From the NCBI RefSeq assembly GCF_003402475.1, contig NZ_BFAB01000003.1:248001-312000 (forward strand): a stretch of 64,000 nt of DNA. The letters run 5' to 3'. Both the position numbers and the translations under genes were made by a program. Source of the DNA: Mycobacterium sp. MFM001 (GTDB taxonomy: Bacteria > Actinomycetota > Actinomycetes > Mycobacteriales > Mycobacteriaceae). Below are positions 1-8,763 of this stretch, piece after piece. Below the pieces are notes generated by a model. That model worked only from the letters and a program-made list of their open reading frames with translations, had not been told where the DNA came from and did not search any database. Position 1 is the stretch's first letter, and the number at the start of each line of letters is the position of its first letter.

Positions 1-389
1 ATCACCGTCCGGTGGCCCCGACGATCGGATTCCGGATCGACACGGGCGGCGCCTCGGTCGTCCTGGCCGGCGACACCGTGCCGTGCGAGACCCTCGATCG
101 GCTGGCCGTCGGCGCGGATGCGTTGGTGCACACGGTGATCCGGAAGGACATCATCGGGCAGCTGCCGCAACAGCGGATCCGCGACATTTGTGACTACCAC
201 TCGTCGGTGCAGCAGGCCGCCACCACCGCGAAGCGCGCGGGGGTGGGCACCCTGGTGCTGACCCACTATGTGCCGGGGATCGCACCCGGCCAGGAAGAGC
301 AGTGGCGTGCGCTGGCCGCCGCTGAGTTCGACGGCCGAATCGAACTCGGCGACGACCTGCATCGAGTCGAAATCCGGCCGCCTATCTGA
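1..389 (+). CDS. Ribonuclease Z-like metallo-beta-lactamase-fold hydrolase (3' part)
   Basis: The 5' end lies outside the window; the frame is open from base 3 and stops with TGA at 387–389. The visible ~128 residues are the C-terminal part of an MBL-fold phosphodiesterase. They include VVLAGDT, the metal-binding Asp region, a DYHSS motif, and TLVLTHYVP, whose His fits the last metal ligand. This matches the RNase Z/ElaC-like branch, and the order MBL gene then rpsT–holA recalls Rv2407 in M. tuberculosis. RNase Z family enzymes process tRNA 3' ends, but the mycobacterial substrate is not shown here. The gene ends 7 bp from the convergent membrane-protein gene. Confidence 0.8.
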   Translation, partial: HRPVAPTIGFRIDTGGASVVLAGDTVPCETLDRLAVGADALVHTVIRKDIIGQLPQQRIRDICDYHSSVQQAATTAKRAGVGTLVLTHYVPGIAPGQEEQWRALAAAEFDGRIELGDDLHRVEIRPPI

Positions 390-396
390 CCGTCAT

Positions 397-1059
397 TCAC
401 CCCGAGCGGCGCTCGTTGCGGCGCAGCCGCATGCCGGCCAGCAGCAGCCATGCCAGCGCCGTAACTCGGGCGATCGGCAGCATCACGCCCAGGATCGGCC
501 AGACCAGGACGAGCGTCGCCAGCTCGGCAAAGGCAGCGAGCGCCAGGCCGATCCAAGCCAGCGGCCGCGGCAGTAGCCCCAGCGCCACGGCCGGGACCGA
601 CATGCCGGCGACGAGCAGGCCGAGAGCCACGATGTGCGCCGGCCCCCCGATGAGAAACGCCAGGTAATACAGCGCCCGGACCAGGGCGGCGTCGCCGACG
701 TCGGGGCGCGACAGCACCCAGCCCACCAGGCCCGTCGCACCGAGCGTGCCCGCGGCCAGGATTCCGCCGGCCAACGCCAGCGCCGACGAGCTCGCGGTGG
801 CCCCCAACTCCCGCAGCCTGGCGCCGGCCGTCGCCGCGTAGCCGGCCAGCGGCACCGACGACGCGAACACGCCGACGGCGATGACCAGCACCGCCAGCCG
901 CTGCTCGGCCACGTACTGCTGGACTGGGGCGGCCGGTCCGTACGGCAGCGGCATGACGCCGCCGAGCGCGACTCCGATCGCCACCGCCCCCACCAGCAGG
1001 GCGATGCATGCCGCGGCCCACAGGGCCAGCGGCGCTCCGTGCTGCGGGCGGGCGGCCAT
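397..1059 (-). CDS. Multi-pass membrane protein, function unknown
   Basis: The 220-residue protein is very rich in Ala, Leu, Val and Gly. It has about six hydrophobic stretches: near residues 10–35, 55–75, 85–115, 130–155, 160–180 and 185–210. It ends in a short basic tail. No catalytic motif was recognised; the architecture resembles small DUF4386-type integral membrane proteins, but that is only a guess. The ATG at 1059 is preferred over the adjacent GTG at 1062 because a -10 box TATCGT lies exactly 6 nt upstream of it, the spacing of a leaderless mycobacterial transcript. It is divergent from rpsT and convergent with the RNase Z-like gene. Confidence 0.7.
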   Translation of the reverse strand: MAARPQHGAPLALWAAACIALLVGAVAIGVALGGVMPLPYGPAAPVQQYVAEQRLAVLVIAVGVFASSVPLAGYAATAGARLRELGATASSSALALAGGILAAGTLGATGLVGWVLSRPDVGDAALVRALYYLAFLIGGPAHIVALGLLVAGMSVPAVALGLLPRPLAWIGLALAAFAELATLVLVWPILGVMLPIARVTALAWLLLAGMRLRRNERRSG

Positions 1060-1065
1060 CACCGA

Positions 1066-1071
1066 ACGATA
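1066..1071 (-). promoter_or_regulatory. Candidate -10 box of a leaderless transcript (membrane protein)
   Basis: TATCGT on the minus strand is followed by 6 nt and then the ATG at 1059. This TANNNT-N6-ATG arrangement is the usual signature of a leaderless mycobacterial mRNA. The same hexamer and spacing recur before two other genes in this window (30272 and 43581). Confidence 0.5.
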
Positions 1072-1122
1072 TGGTGGCGATTGCCTGTTCGAGGACCGTT
1101 TCCGCAGGCCAGTGAGCTCGGC

Positions 1123-1151
1123 TTTGGGAGAACTCCGCGGCTACTGATAAC
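1123..1151 (+). promoter_or_regulatory. Candidate SigA-type promoter of rpsT
   Basis: TTTGGG (1123–1128) and GATAAC (1146–1151) are separated by 17 bp, about 75 bp upstream of the rpsT GTG. The -10 is close to consensus and the -35 is moderate. This would leave a 5' UTR of roughly 65 nt carrying the Shine–Dalgarno sequence. Confidence 0.4.
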
Positions 1152-1225
1152 CTGGTCATTCGCTGCCGCCTGCCCGGCGCCTGCAGCCCAAAACTCCCGC
1201 TGAGATCGACGAAGGAACTTTTCCC

Positions 1226-1486
1226 GTGGCCAACATCAAGTCGCAGCAGAAGCGCAACCGCACCAACGAGCGCCGGCGACTGCGCAACAAGTCGGTGAAG
1301 TCGTCGCTTCGCACGGCTGTTCGCGCGTTCCGCGAGGCCACCGAGGCCGGCGAGAAGGACAAGGCCGCCGAGTTGTTGGCGTCGACCAGCCGCAAGCTGG
1401 ACAAGGCAGCCAGCAAGGGTGTCATCCACAAGAACCAGGCGGCCAACAAGAAGTCGGCGCTGGCCCGGGCGTTGAACAAGCTCTGA
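1226..1486 (+). CDS. rpsT: 30S ribosomal protein S20
   Basis: The 86-residue basic protein starts [18 protein letters not shown] and has the full-length S20 layout: a Lys/Arg-rich N-terminus followed by helical segments ending in [16 protein letters not shown]20 binds 16S rRNA near the foot of the small subunit early in assembly. The start is GTG, with GAAGGA 10 nt upstream as ribosome binding site. It is followed within 21 bp by a strong hairpin terminator and faces holA, the same arrangement as Rv2412–Rv2413c in M. tuberculosis. Confidence 0.98.
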   Translation: MANIKSQQKRNRTNERRRLRNKSVKSSLRTAVRAFREATEAGEKDKAAELLASTSRKLDKAASKGVIHKNQAANKKSALARALNKL

Positions 1487-1506
1487 GCCGACGCGCGACC
1501 ATACGC

Positions 1507-1534
1507 AAAAGCACCCTGAAACCAGGGTGCTTTT
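1507..1534. terminator. Bidirectional intrinsic terminator between rpsT and holA
   Basis: A perfect 12-bp stem, AAAAGCACCCTG (1507–1518) with its complement (1523–1534), encloses a 4-nt loop. A-tract and T-tract flanks give U-runs on either strand, so it can end both rpsT and the convergent holA operon. Canonical U-run terminators are uncommon in mycobacteria, which makes this one stand out. Confidence 0.9.
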
Positions 1535-1550
1535 ACGTCTGTTGGCGCTG

Positions 1551-2513
1551 CTAGCGGCCCCGCTCGGCGACCAGCTCGGCAACCCGCCGCACGGCGGCCT
1601 CCAGCGCGTAGTCGGCGTCGGCGGCCGCGCCCTTGACGTCGGCGTTCAGCGCGGCGACCCATCTCATCGCCGTGGCCACCATGTCGCGTGACCACCGCCG
1701 CGCCTGTTTCTGCGCCTTTTGCACCCGCCAGGGCGGCATGCCGAGCTCGCCGGCCAGCCGGTACGGATCACCCGACAGCGGCCCGACCCGACCGATGGTG
1801 TGCACCGCCTCGGCCAGCGCGTCGGCCAACACCACATGCGGCTCGCCGCGCATCATCGCCCACCGCAGGGCTTCAGCGGCGCCTTCGACATCACCGACCA
1901 CCGCCTTGTCGGCGATGTCGAAGCCCTTCACTTCGGCCTTGCCGCTGTGATAGCGCCGCACTGCGGCGGCGTCCACGCGGCCTCCGGTGTCGGCGACCAA
2001 TTGTGAACACGCTGAGGCGAGTTCGCGTACATCCGAGCCGACCGCGTCGAGCAGGGCGTTGACGGTCTCCTGGTCGACCTTGGCTTGCAACGACCGGAAC
2101 TCCTTGCGGACGAAGTCGGCGCGTTCGCTGGGTTTGGTGATACGCGCGCACGGATGTACTTGTGCGCCAAGTGTTTTCAGCTGATTGGCGAGCGCCTTGG
2201 CTCGCCCGCCGCCCGAATGCACGACGATCAGCACGGTGCCCGCCGGCACGTCACCCGCCGCGGCGGCGATCAATTCGGCCGCTTCCTTGCCCGCCTCACC
2301 GGCCGCTTCGAGAACCACCACCCGCTCGTCGGCGAACAGCGACGGGCTCAGCAGTTCGGCGAGCTCGTAAGTCCCGACTTCGCCGGCCCGAAGCCGGCTC
2401 ACCGGAATGTCGTCGCTGCCGGTCCGCTGCCGTACCGACCGCAGCACACCGGCCACCGCGCGCTCGACAAGCAGTTCCTCGTCTCCCAGCACGAGGTGCA
2501 ACGCCTGGCTCAC
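1551..2513 (-). CDS. holA: DNA polymerase III subunit delta
   Basis: This 320-residue protein is the clamp-loader delta subunit, which opens the beta sliding clamp during replication. The N-terminus [20 protein letters not shown], the Ala-rich AAA+-like middle and the C-terminal helical collar ([17 protein letters not shown]) fit the family in order and length. The start is GTG, whose GTGA overlaps the comEC stop, so translation is probably coupled. In actinobacteria holA regularly follows comEA–comEC, as here. It ends 17 bp from the shared terminator with rpsT. Confidence 0.95.
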   Translation of the reverse strand: MSQALHLVLGDEELLVERAVAGVLRSVRQRTGSDDIPVSRLRAGEVGTYELAELLSPSLFADERVVVLEAAGEAGKEAAELIAAAAGDVPAGTVLIVVHSGGGRAKALANQLKTLGAQVHPCARITKPSERADFVRKEFRSLQAKVDQETVNALLDAVGSDVRELASACSQLVADTGGRVDAAAVRRYHSGKAEVKGFDIADKAVVGDVEGAAEALRWAMMRGEPHVVLADALAEAVHTIGRVGPLSGDPYRLAGELGMPPWRVQKAQKQARRWSRDMVATAMRWVAALNADVKGAAADADYALEAAVRRVAELVAERGR

Positions 2514-4075
2514 CGGTCGATCGTTTCATGGGCGGCCGACAGTGATCCGCCGGGCTGGATTGGCATCAGCCCCGACAGCGACCAGGCCAGCAGACCAACC
2601 GCGCCGACGGCCATCACCACGCGGAACCAGCGCCACCGCCACAGCACGACGGTCAGCACCGCGGCGGCCGCGACGAGCACCACGCCGGGAGCGCCGGACG
2701 GAACAGGCATGCTGGCAGCCGGCACGCCGGCCGCCCAGTGCGCGATATGTAGCACCCACCACAGTTCCGGACCGGTGAACCGGATCAACAACGCCGCCGC
2801 GGCCGGCCAGACCATGCACAGCACAGCGGCCGCGCTGCCCAGCACGGTGATCGGGGCGATCAGCGCCGCGACAGCCAGATTCGCGACCGCAGCCACCAAG
2901 CTGACCCGCCCCGAAATGCCCGCCACCAGCGGGGCGGTCACCACTTGCGCGGCCCAGGCCACGCACACCGCGTCGGCCAGCGGCTTGGGCCAGCCGGCCG
3001 CTACCAGACGCGCCGACCAGACCGGCGCGATGACCACCAGCGCCGCGGTGGCAACCACCGACAGCGCAAAACCGACATCGACGGCCAGCTGCGGAGCGAT
3101 CACCATCAACAGCAGCACCGTGGCCGACAGCGCCGGAATCGCCTGGCGGCGCCGCGAACTCAGCACGCCCGCCAACGCGATCGCGCCCATCACCGCCGCG
3201 CGCAACACGCTGGCCGTCGGCTGCACCACAATCACGAACGCCAGCAACGCGACCGCGGCCAGCCCGACCGCCGCCCGCGGGCCGACCAGCCGCGCGGTGA
3301 ACAGCACTGCACCGCACACGATCGTGACGTTTGCGCCTGACACCGCCGTCAGGTGCGTCAGCCCGGCCGTCCGGAACTCCTGGGCCGTGATCGCGGTGAC
3401 CGTCGACGTGTCGCCCAGGACCAGCCCCGGCAGCATGGCGGCTTGATCAGCCGGCAGCACGCGACGCGCTCCGGCAGCGAACCGATCACGCCCGACATGC
3501 GCGGCACGATGCACCGGCGCGGCGCGGCCGGTCGTCGGCGCTCCGATCGCGTTGACCACCGCCACCGTCAGGTCATGGCGAGTGGGACGGGTGATCCTTG
3601 CCCGAAACCGCATCGGCTGGCCCACCATCACGTCGTGGAAACTGGATACGGGTGCGAAAACCACTACCCGACCGGATATCTCGTCGTCCCCGAGCCGCTG
3701 GGCGGTGGCGCGGAACATCAGCCGGCCGCGCCCCAGCGTCAATGCGCTCTCGCTGGGGGTGACCGTCACCCACGTGGCCGTCCCGAACGCCGCGGTGATC
3801 GGGTGACGAGCGACCGCGTTGGCTCGCAACGCGATCGCGAAGCCGAACCCCGCCCCCACCACACCGATGGCGACCAGACCGATGCCGAACGTGCGCAGTC
3901 GCGACGTGCGCGCTGAGAGCGCACCCGCCACGGCGGTCAGAACGCCCAGCGCCGCAAGGACATTGCCGACCGGCCAGACGATTCCCGCGGCGGTGACCAG
4001 CCAGCCGGTCAGCGCGGCCGGCACCAGACGCACATCCAGCCGCGCCGGCGGCGGGCCGCCGAACGGGGTGTGCAC
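2510..4075 (-). CDS. comEC: ComEC/Rec2-type DNA-uptake channel protein
   Basis: The 521-residue polytopic membrane protein has the competence-domain core. [15 protein letters not shown] is the conserved segment of ComEC/Rec2, followed by repeated hydrophobic helices to about residue 500. There is no C-terminal metallo-beta-lactamase nuclease domain such as longer ComEC proteins carry; the mycobacterial orthologue (Rv2414c) is similarly short. The GTG at 4075 is chosen because it lies 6 nt after the comEA stop. An upstream ATG at 4186 would run 106 bp into comEA and adds only basic, low-complexity residues. Whether mycobacteria use it for natural transformation is not established from sequence. 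Confidence 0.88.
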   Translation of the reverse strand: MHTPFGGPPPARLDVRLVPAALTGWLVTAAGIVWPVGNVLAALGVLTAVAGALSARTSRLRTFGIGLVAIGVVGAGFGFAIALRANAVARHPITAAFGTATWVTVTPSESALTLGRGRLMFRATAQRLGDDEISGRVVVFAPVSSFHDVMVGQPMRFRARITRPTRHDLTVAVVNAIGAPTTGRAAPVHRAAHVGRDRFAAGARRVLPADQAAMLPGLVLGDTSTVTAITAQEFRTAGLTHLTAVSGANVTIVCGAVLFTARLVGPRAAVGLAAVALLAFVIVVQPTASVLRAAVMGAIALAGVLSSRRRQAIPALSATVLLLMVIAPQLAVDVGFALSVVATAALVVIAPVWSARLVAAGWPKPLADAVCVAWAAQVVTAPLVAGISGRVSLVAAVANLAVAALIAPITVLGSAAAVLCMVWPAAAALLIRFTGPELWWVLHIAHWAAGVPAASMPVPSGAPGVVLVAAAAVLTVVLWRWRWFRVVMAVGAVGLLAWSLSGLMPIQPGGSLSAAHETIDR

Positions 4076-4080
4076 CGCCG

Positions 4081-4905
4081 TCAGACACGGACCAGGGCGC
4101 GCAGCTTCTCCAGCCGCGCCGGGCCGATGCCGTCGACCTCGGCGAGTTGGTCGACGCTGTTGAATTTGCCGTTGGCTTCGCGCCACGCGACGATCGCGGC
4201 CGCGGTCACCGGCCCGATGCCGGGCAGGGTGTCCAACTGTTGCACCGTCGCGGTGTTCAGGTCGATCACCTGGCCCGGCTTCGCCGAGGTGGGTCCGGAC
4301 GGCTTGCCCGGCGCCGCGGGCGCCGCCGGCGCGGCCGAACCCGGGTTGACCGAACTGCCCAGCGCCGCCGGTTGCCCTTTCGGCGGCGCGATTCCGACCA
4401 CGATCTGCTCGCCGTCACCGACCTGGCGGGCCATGTTCAGGCCCATCGTGTCGGCGCCGTCCACCGCACCGCCGGCCGCGTTGAGCGCGTCGGCGATCCG
4501 CGCGCCGGGCGCCAACGTGACCAACCCCGGGCTGTGCACGAGCCCGACCACGCTGACCACCACCGGCGGGGCCGGCCCGGCCGACGGGCTCGCGCTCGGA
4601 CTGCGGGTCGCCGACGACACCATCTCCACCGGAGGCAACTTCGCCGACACCACGGGCGCCGGCCGGTCGCGCACCAGCGTGAAGACGGTGACCAGCACGG
4701 CGATCGCGGCGATCACCGCCAGCGCGATGGCGCCGGCACGCCCGGGATCGGCGCGCACCCTGGCGAGCAGGCTCTGCTGCGCGGAGCCGTCCGGGACCCA
4801 CCGTGGCAGCAGCGAATTCGGATCACCGTCGCCGTCGTCGTCGGACGTGTCGGATTGGGCGCCCAGGCGCCGGTGCAGCCGCTCGGCAGGCAGTTCTGTT
4901 CGCAT
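4081..4905 (-). CDS. comEA: ComEA-type helix-hairpin-helix DNA-binding protein
   Basis: The 274-residue protein has a cytoplasmic N-terminus and one membrane helix around residues 58–78 (AGAIALAVIAAIAVLVTVFT). An SLBB-like domain follows (VVSVVGLVHSPGLVTLAPGARI), then a Pro/Ala linker, then a C-terminal tandem helix-hairpin-helix unit with LPGIGPVTAAAI and VDGIGPARLEKL. HhH units bind DNA non-specifically; in competent bacteria ComEA hands incoming DNA to ComEC, encoded next in the operon. The ATG at 4905 has a leaderless-type -10 box 6 nt upstream, which supports it over more upstream codons. Confidence 0.9.
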   Translation of the reverse strand: MRTELPAERLHRRLGAQSDTSDDDGDGDPNSLLPRWVPDGSAQQSLLARVRADPGRAGAIALAVIAAIAVLVTVFTLVRDRPAPVVSAKLPPVEMVSSATRSPSASPSAGPAPPVVVSVVGLVHSPGLVTLAPGARIADALNAAGGAVDGADTMGLNMARQVGDGEQIVVGIAPPKGQPAALGSSVNPGSAAPAAPAAPGKPSGPTSAKPGQVIDLNTATVQQLDTLPGIGPVTAAAIVAWREANGKFNSVDQLAEVDGIGPARLEKLRALVRV

Positions 4906-4911
4906 GGGCCG

Positions 4912-4917
4912 ACGGTA
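4912..4917 (-). promoter_or_regulatory. Candidate leaderless -10 box of the comEA–comEC–holA operon
   Basis: TACCGT on the minus strand sits 6 nt before the comEA ATG, the mycobacterial leaderless arrangement. It falls in the 128-bp region shared with the divergent SDR gene at 5034. Confidence 0.45.
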
Positions 4918-5033
4918 GGTGCGCCGACCGTCAACGGCGCTCGCCGCGCGGCGCGCCGAGGCGGGGCTGTGGAGGAACGCCCGACTGTGGACAGCCCAGG
5001 TTTGACGACCGACCACGCGGGTAGCCGGGCGCA

Positions 5034-6020
5034 ATGGGACTCACTGTCGCGGTCACCGGGCCGACCGGCGAGATCGGCACCTCCGCGGTCGCGGCGCTGG
5101 AACGCGACCCGGCCGTCGACCGCATCATCGGCATGGCCCGTCGACCCTTCGAGCCGTCGTCCCGGGGTTGGACCAACACGACATACCGGCAGGGCGACAT
5201 CACCGACCGCGACGCGGTGGACGCGCTGGTCGCCGACGCCGACGTGGTCGTCCACCTGGCGTTCATCATCATGGGATCGCGGGAGGAAAGCGCGCGGGTG
5301 AACCTGGCCGGCACCCGCAACGTCTTCGAAGCCTGCGCGGCCGGTTCCGCCGAAGGACGCCCCCGCCGCCTGGTGTACAGCTCCTCGGTGGCCGCCTACG
5401 GTTACCACGCCGACAATCCGGTCCCGCTCACCGAGGACGTGCCGCCGCGGGGCTCGCCCGAGCACTACTACTCCGAACAGAAGGCCGCCTGCGAAGCCGC
5501 CCTGCAGGAGATCACCGCGGGTTCGCCGTTGGAGGTGTTCGTTCTGCGGCCGTGCATCGTCGCCGGCCCGCAGGCACATGCGCTGGCCGACGCGATGCCG
5601 TGGAACCGTATCCCCTACGCGGCCACCGCAACCCGGGTGTTGCCGCTGCTCAAACCCCCGGTTCCCGACCCCGGCAACCCACTGCAGCTGGTGCACCACG
5701 ACGACGTCGCCGCGGCCATCGCGCTGGCGGCGACGGGTTCGGCGCCGCCCGGGGCCTACAACATCGCTAGCGACGGGGTGGTGTCCGTCTCCGAGGTGGC
5801 CTCGGCGCTCGGCGGCCGGCCGGTGCGGGTCCCGACCGCGGCGGCGACGGCGGCGTCGGCGGTGATCGCCCGGCTGCCGTTTGTGCCTTCCGCGGCGGAA
5901 TGGCTGCACGTCGCGCGCACGTCGGTGGTGATGGACACCACCAAGGCCAAGACGCAGCTGGGCTGGACGCCGCGCCACACGTCGGCCGAGACGTTGGAGG
6001 CTCTTGCGGCGTCGCTCTGA
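5034..6020 (+). CDS. NAD(P)-dependent epimerase/dehydratase-type SDR
   Basis: The 328-residue extended short-chain dehydrogenase shows the Rossmann motif GPTGEIG at residues 9–15, a YSSSVAAYG active-site strand, and the catalytic Tyr-x-x-x-Lys in YYSEQK. The substrate is not predictable; sugar-nucleotide, sterol or flavonoid-type substrates all occur in this family. No good ribosome binding site is visible; TAGCCG 6 nt before the ATG is a weak leaderless candidate. It is followed after 46 bp by the acyl-CoA dehydrogenase pair on the same strand and may be co-transcribed with it. Confidence 0.82.
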   Translation: MGLTVAVTGPTGEIGTSAVAALERDPAVDRIIGMARRPFEPSSRGWTNTTYRQGDITDRDAVDALVADADVVVHLAFIIMGSREESARVNLAGTRNVFEACAAGSAEGRPRRLVYSSSVAAYGYHADNPVPLTEDVPPRGSPEHYYSEQKAACEAALQEITAGSPLEVFVLRPCIVAGPQAHALADAMPWNRIPYAATATRVLPLLKPPVPDPGNPLQLVHHDDVAAAIALAATGSAPPGAYNIASDGVVSVSEVASALGGRPVRVPTAAATAASAVIARLPFVPSAAEWLHVARTSVVMDTTKAKTQLGWTPRHTSAETLEALAASL

Positions 6021-6066
6021 TAGGGGCGCTAACGTGCAGGGAGTTCACCAACTACAGGAGACAGCC

Positions 6067-7224
6067 ATGCAACTGGCGCTCACCGCGGAGGAAGCCGCCT
6101 TCCGCGACGAACTGCGCACCTTCTACACGACGCAGATCCCGGCCGACGTGCGCGAGCGGGTCCGGCTGGGGGAAATCAACCGTGACGACATTGCCACCAG
6201 CCACAAGATCCTCCACGAGCACGGGCTGGCGGTGCCGAACTGGCCGGTGGAATGGGGCGGCAAGGACTGGACGCCGGCCCAACATCAGATCTGGCTCGAC
6301 GAGATGCAGCTGGCCTGTGTGCCCGAGCCGCTGAACTTCAACGCGAAGATGGTCGGCCCGGTGATCGCCGAGTTCGGTTCCCAGGAGACCAAACAACGCT
6401 TCCTGCCGCCCACGGCCAGCCTGGACATCTGGTGGTGTCAGGGATTCTCCGAACCGGAAGCCGGCTCTGACTTGGCGTCGCTGCGCACCACCGCGATACG
6501 CGACGGCGACAGCTATGTCGTCAACGGGCAGAAGACCTGGACCACGCTGGGCCAGTATGCGGATTGGATTTTCTGCCTGGTGCGCACCGACCCGCAGGCA
6601 CCCAAGAAGCAGGCCGGCATCTCGTTCCTGCTGATCGACCTTGACACCCCGGGGATCACGATGCGGCCCATCAAGCTGATCGACGGCGGCCACGAGGTCA
6701 ACGAGGTGTTCTTCGAGGACGTGCGGGTGCCCGCCGATCAGCTTGTGGGGGAAGAGAATCAGGGCTGGACCTACGCAAAGTTCCTGTTGGGCAACGAACG
6801 GACGGGTATCGCCGGCGTCGGCCGCACCAAGATCCGTCTCGCCGAGGTCAAGCAACGCGCCACCGAGACCGGCCTGCTTGACGATCCGCTGTTCGCCGCC
6901 CGGCTCGCCGAAGCCGAAAACGACGTGCTGGCACTGGAACTCACCCAGATGCGGGTGGCGTCGAGCTCGTCGGGAGGCAAGCCCAACCCGGCGTCGTCGG
7001 TGCTCAAACTGCGGGGCAGCCAGCTGCAGCAGACCGCCACGGAGCTTCTGGTCGAGGTGGCCGGCCCAGATGCCCTGCCGTTCGACGCCGGCGACGACAT
7101 CGCGTCACCGCGATGGGCACAGCACAGCGCGCCGCATTACCTGAACTACCGCAAGACGTCGATTTACGGCGGCAGCAACGAAGTGCAGCGCACGATCATC
7201 GCGTCGACGATCTTGGGATTGTGA
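6067..7224 (+). CDS. Acyl-CoA dehydrogenase, first subunit of a FadE pair
   Basis: The 385-residue flavoprotein-type ACAD has an N-terminal helical domain and a middle beta domain (WWCQGFSEPEAGSDLASL). Its C-terminal helical domain ends GGSNEVQRTIIASTILGL, the usual FAD-binding tail. It would oxidise acyl-CoA to enoyl-CoA. The start at 6067 is set by AGGAGA 6 nt upstream; the open frame extends further but without a ribosome site. A second, different ACAD-like gene begins 8 bp after its stop. Such adjacent pairs in mycobacteria form alpha2beta2 enzymes that often act on steroid or unusual acyl-CoAs. Confidence 0.88.
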   Translation: MQLALTAEEAAFRDELRTFYTTQIPADVRERVRLGEINRDDIATSHKILHEHGLAVPNWPVEWGGKDWTPAQHQIWLDEMQLACVPEPLNFNAKMVGPVIAEFGSQETKQRFLPPTASLDIWWCQGFSEPEAGSDLASLRTTAIRDGDSYVVNGQKTWTTLGQYADWIFCLVRTDPQAPKKQAGISFLLIDLDTPGITMRPIKLIDGGHEVNEVFFEDVRVPADQLVGEENQGWTYAKFLLGNERTGIAGVGRTKIRLAEVKQRATETGLLDDPLFAARLAEAENDVLALELTQMRVASSSSGGKPNPASSVLKLRGSQLQQTATELLVEVAGPDALPFDAGDDIASPRWAQHSAPHYLNYRKTSIYGGSNEVQRTIIASTILGL

Positions 7225-7232
7225 GGTAAGCC

Positions 7233-8324
7233 ATGGACTTTCAGTTGAGCGACGAACAGGTGCTACTGCGCGACACCACCCGCGATCTGCTCGCGCGCAG
7301 CTACGATCCCGAAAGCCGGCTCAAGGTCGTCGACACCGAGCTGGGCTGGAGCCGTGAGGTGTGGAGCCAGCTGGCCGACACCGGAATACTCGGCCTGGGT
7401 TTCGACCCCGAGGAGGCGGGCCAGCTCGAAATCATGGTGTTGCTCACCGAAATCGGGCGCCGGCTGGCCCCCGAACCGGTGGTACACGCGGCGCTGGTCC
7501 CGGGCGCGATCATCGCCGAGTTGGGCACCGAGACGCAGAAGCAGCTGCTGGACGAGGTGGCGGCCGGGCAGCGGCTGCTGGCGTTCGCGCACCTCGAGCC
7601 ACGCGGCGCCGAGGCGACGACGGCTGTGTCGCAAGGTGATTCGTGGGTTTTGAGCGGCCGCAAGAACCCGGTGCTGGCAGGCGACTGCGCGGACGCTCTG
7701 GTGGTCAGCGCAGCATTGCCCGACGGCGGAACGGGACTGTTTCTGGTCGACGCCGGCGCCGTCACCCGGCATCCCTATCAGACGTTCGACGGTCAGCGTG
7801 GCGCCCAGATCGACTTCGACAAGACGCCGGGCGAGCCGCTGGGTGAGGCCGGCGACGCGTCGGCGGCAATCCGCGACGCCGTGATCCGCATCCAGTCGGC
7901 GTTGTGCGCGGAGGCGGTCGGCGCGATGGAGGAAGCGCTTCGGCTGACCACCGATTACCTCAAGACCCGCAAGCAGTTCGGCGTCACGCTGAACACCTTC
8001 CAGACGCTGACTCAGCGGGCCGCGGACATGTACGTCTCGCTCGAGTTGGCCCGCAGTATGAACTACTACGCGGCGATGTCGATTGCCGACGGCAACCTCG
8101 ACCCGGTGATCGCGGCGCGGGCCAAGCTGCAGATCGGCCGCTCGGGGCGGCACATCGGGCAAGAAGCGATTCAGCTGCACGGCGGCATCGGCATGACGGC
8201 GGAATACCCGGTCGGGCACTATGCGGCCCGGCTCACCGCGATCGAGCACACGCTGGGTTCGTCGCAGGACCAGTTGCACATCCTCGCCGACCAGGTCGGC
8301 GACTACGAGGTCGTCACCCTGTAG
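7233..8324 (+). CDS. Acyl-CoA dehydrogenase, second subunit of a FadE pair
   Basis: This 363-residue protein shares the ACAD fold with the gene before it but differs in its motifs. It carries RKQFGVTLNTFQTLTQR and the nucleotide-binding QLHGGIGMTAEYP, which the first subunit lacks. It has no GGSNEVQR tail. The complementary distribution of FAD and active-site elements supports a heteromeric complex. The ATG follows GAGGTAAGCC. Its substrate cannot be read from the sequence; the neighbouring SDR could act in the same pathway. Confidence 0.87.
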   Translation: MDFQLSDEQVLLRDTTRDLLARSYDPESRLKVVDTELGWSREVWSQLADTGILGLGFDPEEAGQLEIMVLLTEIGRRLAPEPVVHAALVPGAIIAELGTETQKQLLDEVAAGQRLLAFAHLEPRGAEATTAVSQGDSWVLSGRKNPVLAGDCADALVVSAALPDGGTGLFLVDAGAVTRHPYQTFDGQRGAQIDFDKTPGEPLGEAGDASAAIRDAVIRIQSALCAEAVGAMEEALRLTTDYLKTRKQFGVTLNTFQTLTQRAADMYVSLELARSMNYYAAMSIADGNLDPVIAARAKLQIGRSGRHIGQEAIQLHGGIGMTAEYPVGHYAARLTAIEHTLGSSQDQLHILADQVGDYEVVTL

Positions 8325-8326
8325 GC

Positions 8327-8749
8327 ATGACCGAACTCTCCGCGGAAGTCATCGAATTCCTGTCGGCGGGCACCCGCACCGGCATGCTGGGATACGCCGC
8401 TTCCGACGGTCGTCCACTGGTTGCCCCGGTGTGGTTCATCATCGACGACGGCGAGCTGGTGTTCAACACCGGGCGTAACACCGCGAAAGCCCGTGCGCTG
8501 GCGCGGGATTCACGTGTGGTGATCTGCGTGGACGACCCGCATCCGCCCTACTCGTTCGTCCAGGTGCAGGGCGTTGCCACGACGGCCGAGGATGCGCCCG
8601 AGCTTCTCGACATCGCGACGCGGATCGGCGGGCGTTACATGGGTATCCACCGCGCGACCGAGTTCGGCCGGCGCAACGCCGTTCCCGGCGAACTGGTGGT
8701 GCGAGTCCGCCCCACCAAGGTCGTCGCCGCGTTCAACATCGCCGACTGA
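8327..8749 (+). CDS. Pyridoxamine 5'-phosphate oxidase-fold (FMN/F420-type) protein
   Basis: The 140-residue split-barrel protein begins 2 bp after the preceding stop. TGMLGYAASDGRPLVAPVWF, a central LVFNTGRNTAKARAL and a VVICVDDP strand match the Rv1155/Rv2074-like group. Many of these proteins bind F420 and reduce unknown small molecules. Its position suggests translational coupling with the FadE pair. A frame open much further upstream is only a shadow of the preceding gene. Whether it binds F420 or FMN is open. Confidence 0.8.
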   Translation: MTELSAEVIEFLSAGTRTGMLGYAASDGRPLVAPVWFIIDDGELVFNTGRNTAKARALARDSRVVICVDDPHPPYSFVQVQGVATTAEDAPELLDIATRIGGRYMGIHRATEFGRRNAVPGELVVRVRPTKVVAAFNIAD

Positions 8750-8758
8750 CTATCGGCG
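8740..8758. terminator. Weak hairpin at the convergent PPOX-fold/pks junction
   Basis: CGCCGA (8740–8745) pairs with TCGGCG (8753–8758) across a 7-nt loop that includes the stop codon. There is no T-tract. It is the only paired structure seen in the 14-bp gap before the pks stop, so its role as a terminator is uncertain. Confidence 0.3.
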
Positions 8759-8763
8759 AGCAC

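Noticed and set aside
4076..4186. Upstream extension of comEC to an ATG at 4186
   Set aside because: It would overlap comEA heavily; the added residues are Arg-rich and do not resemble ComEC.
5034..8749. SDR, FadE pair and PPOX-fold genes as part of the TPP pathway
   Set aside because: They are adjacent but not in known TPP loci, and nothing in their motifs ties them to phleic acids.
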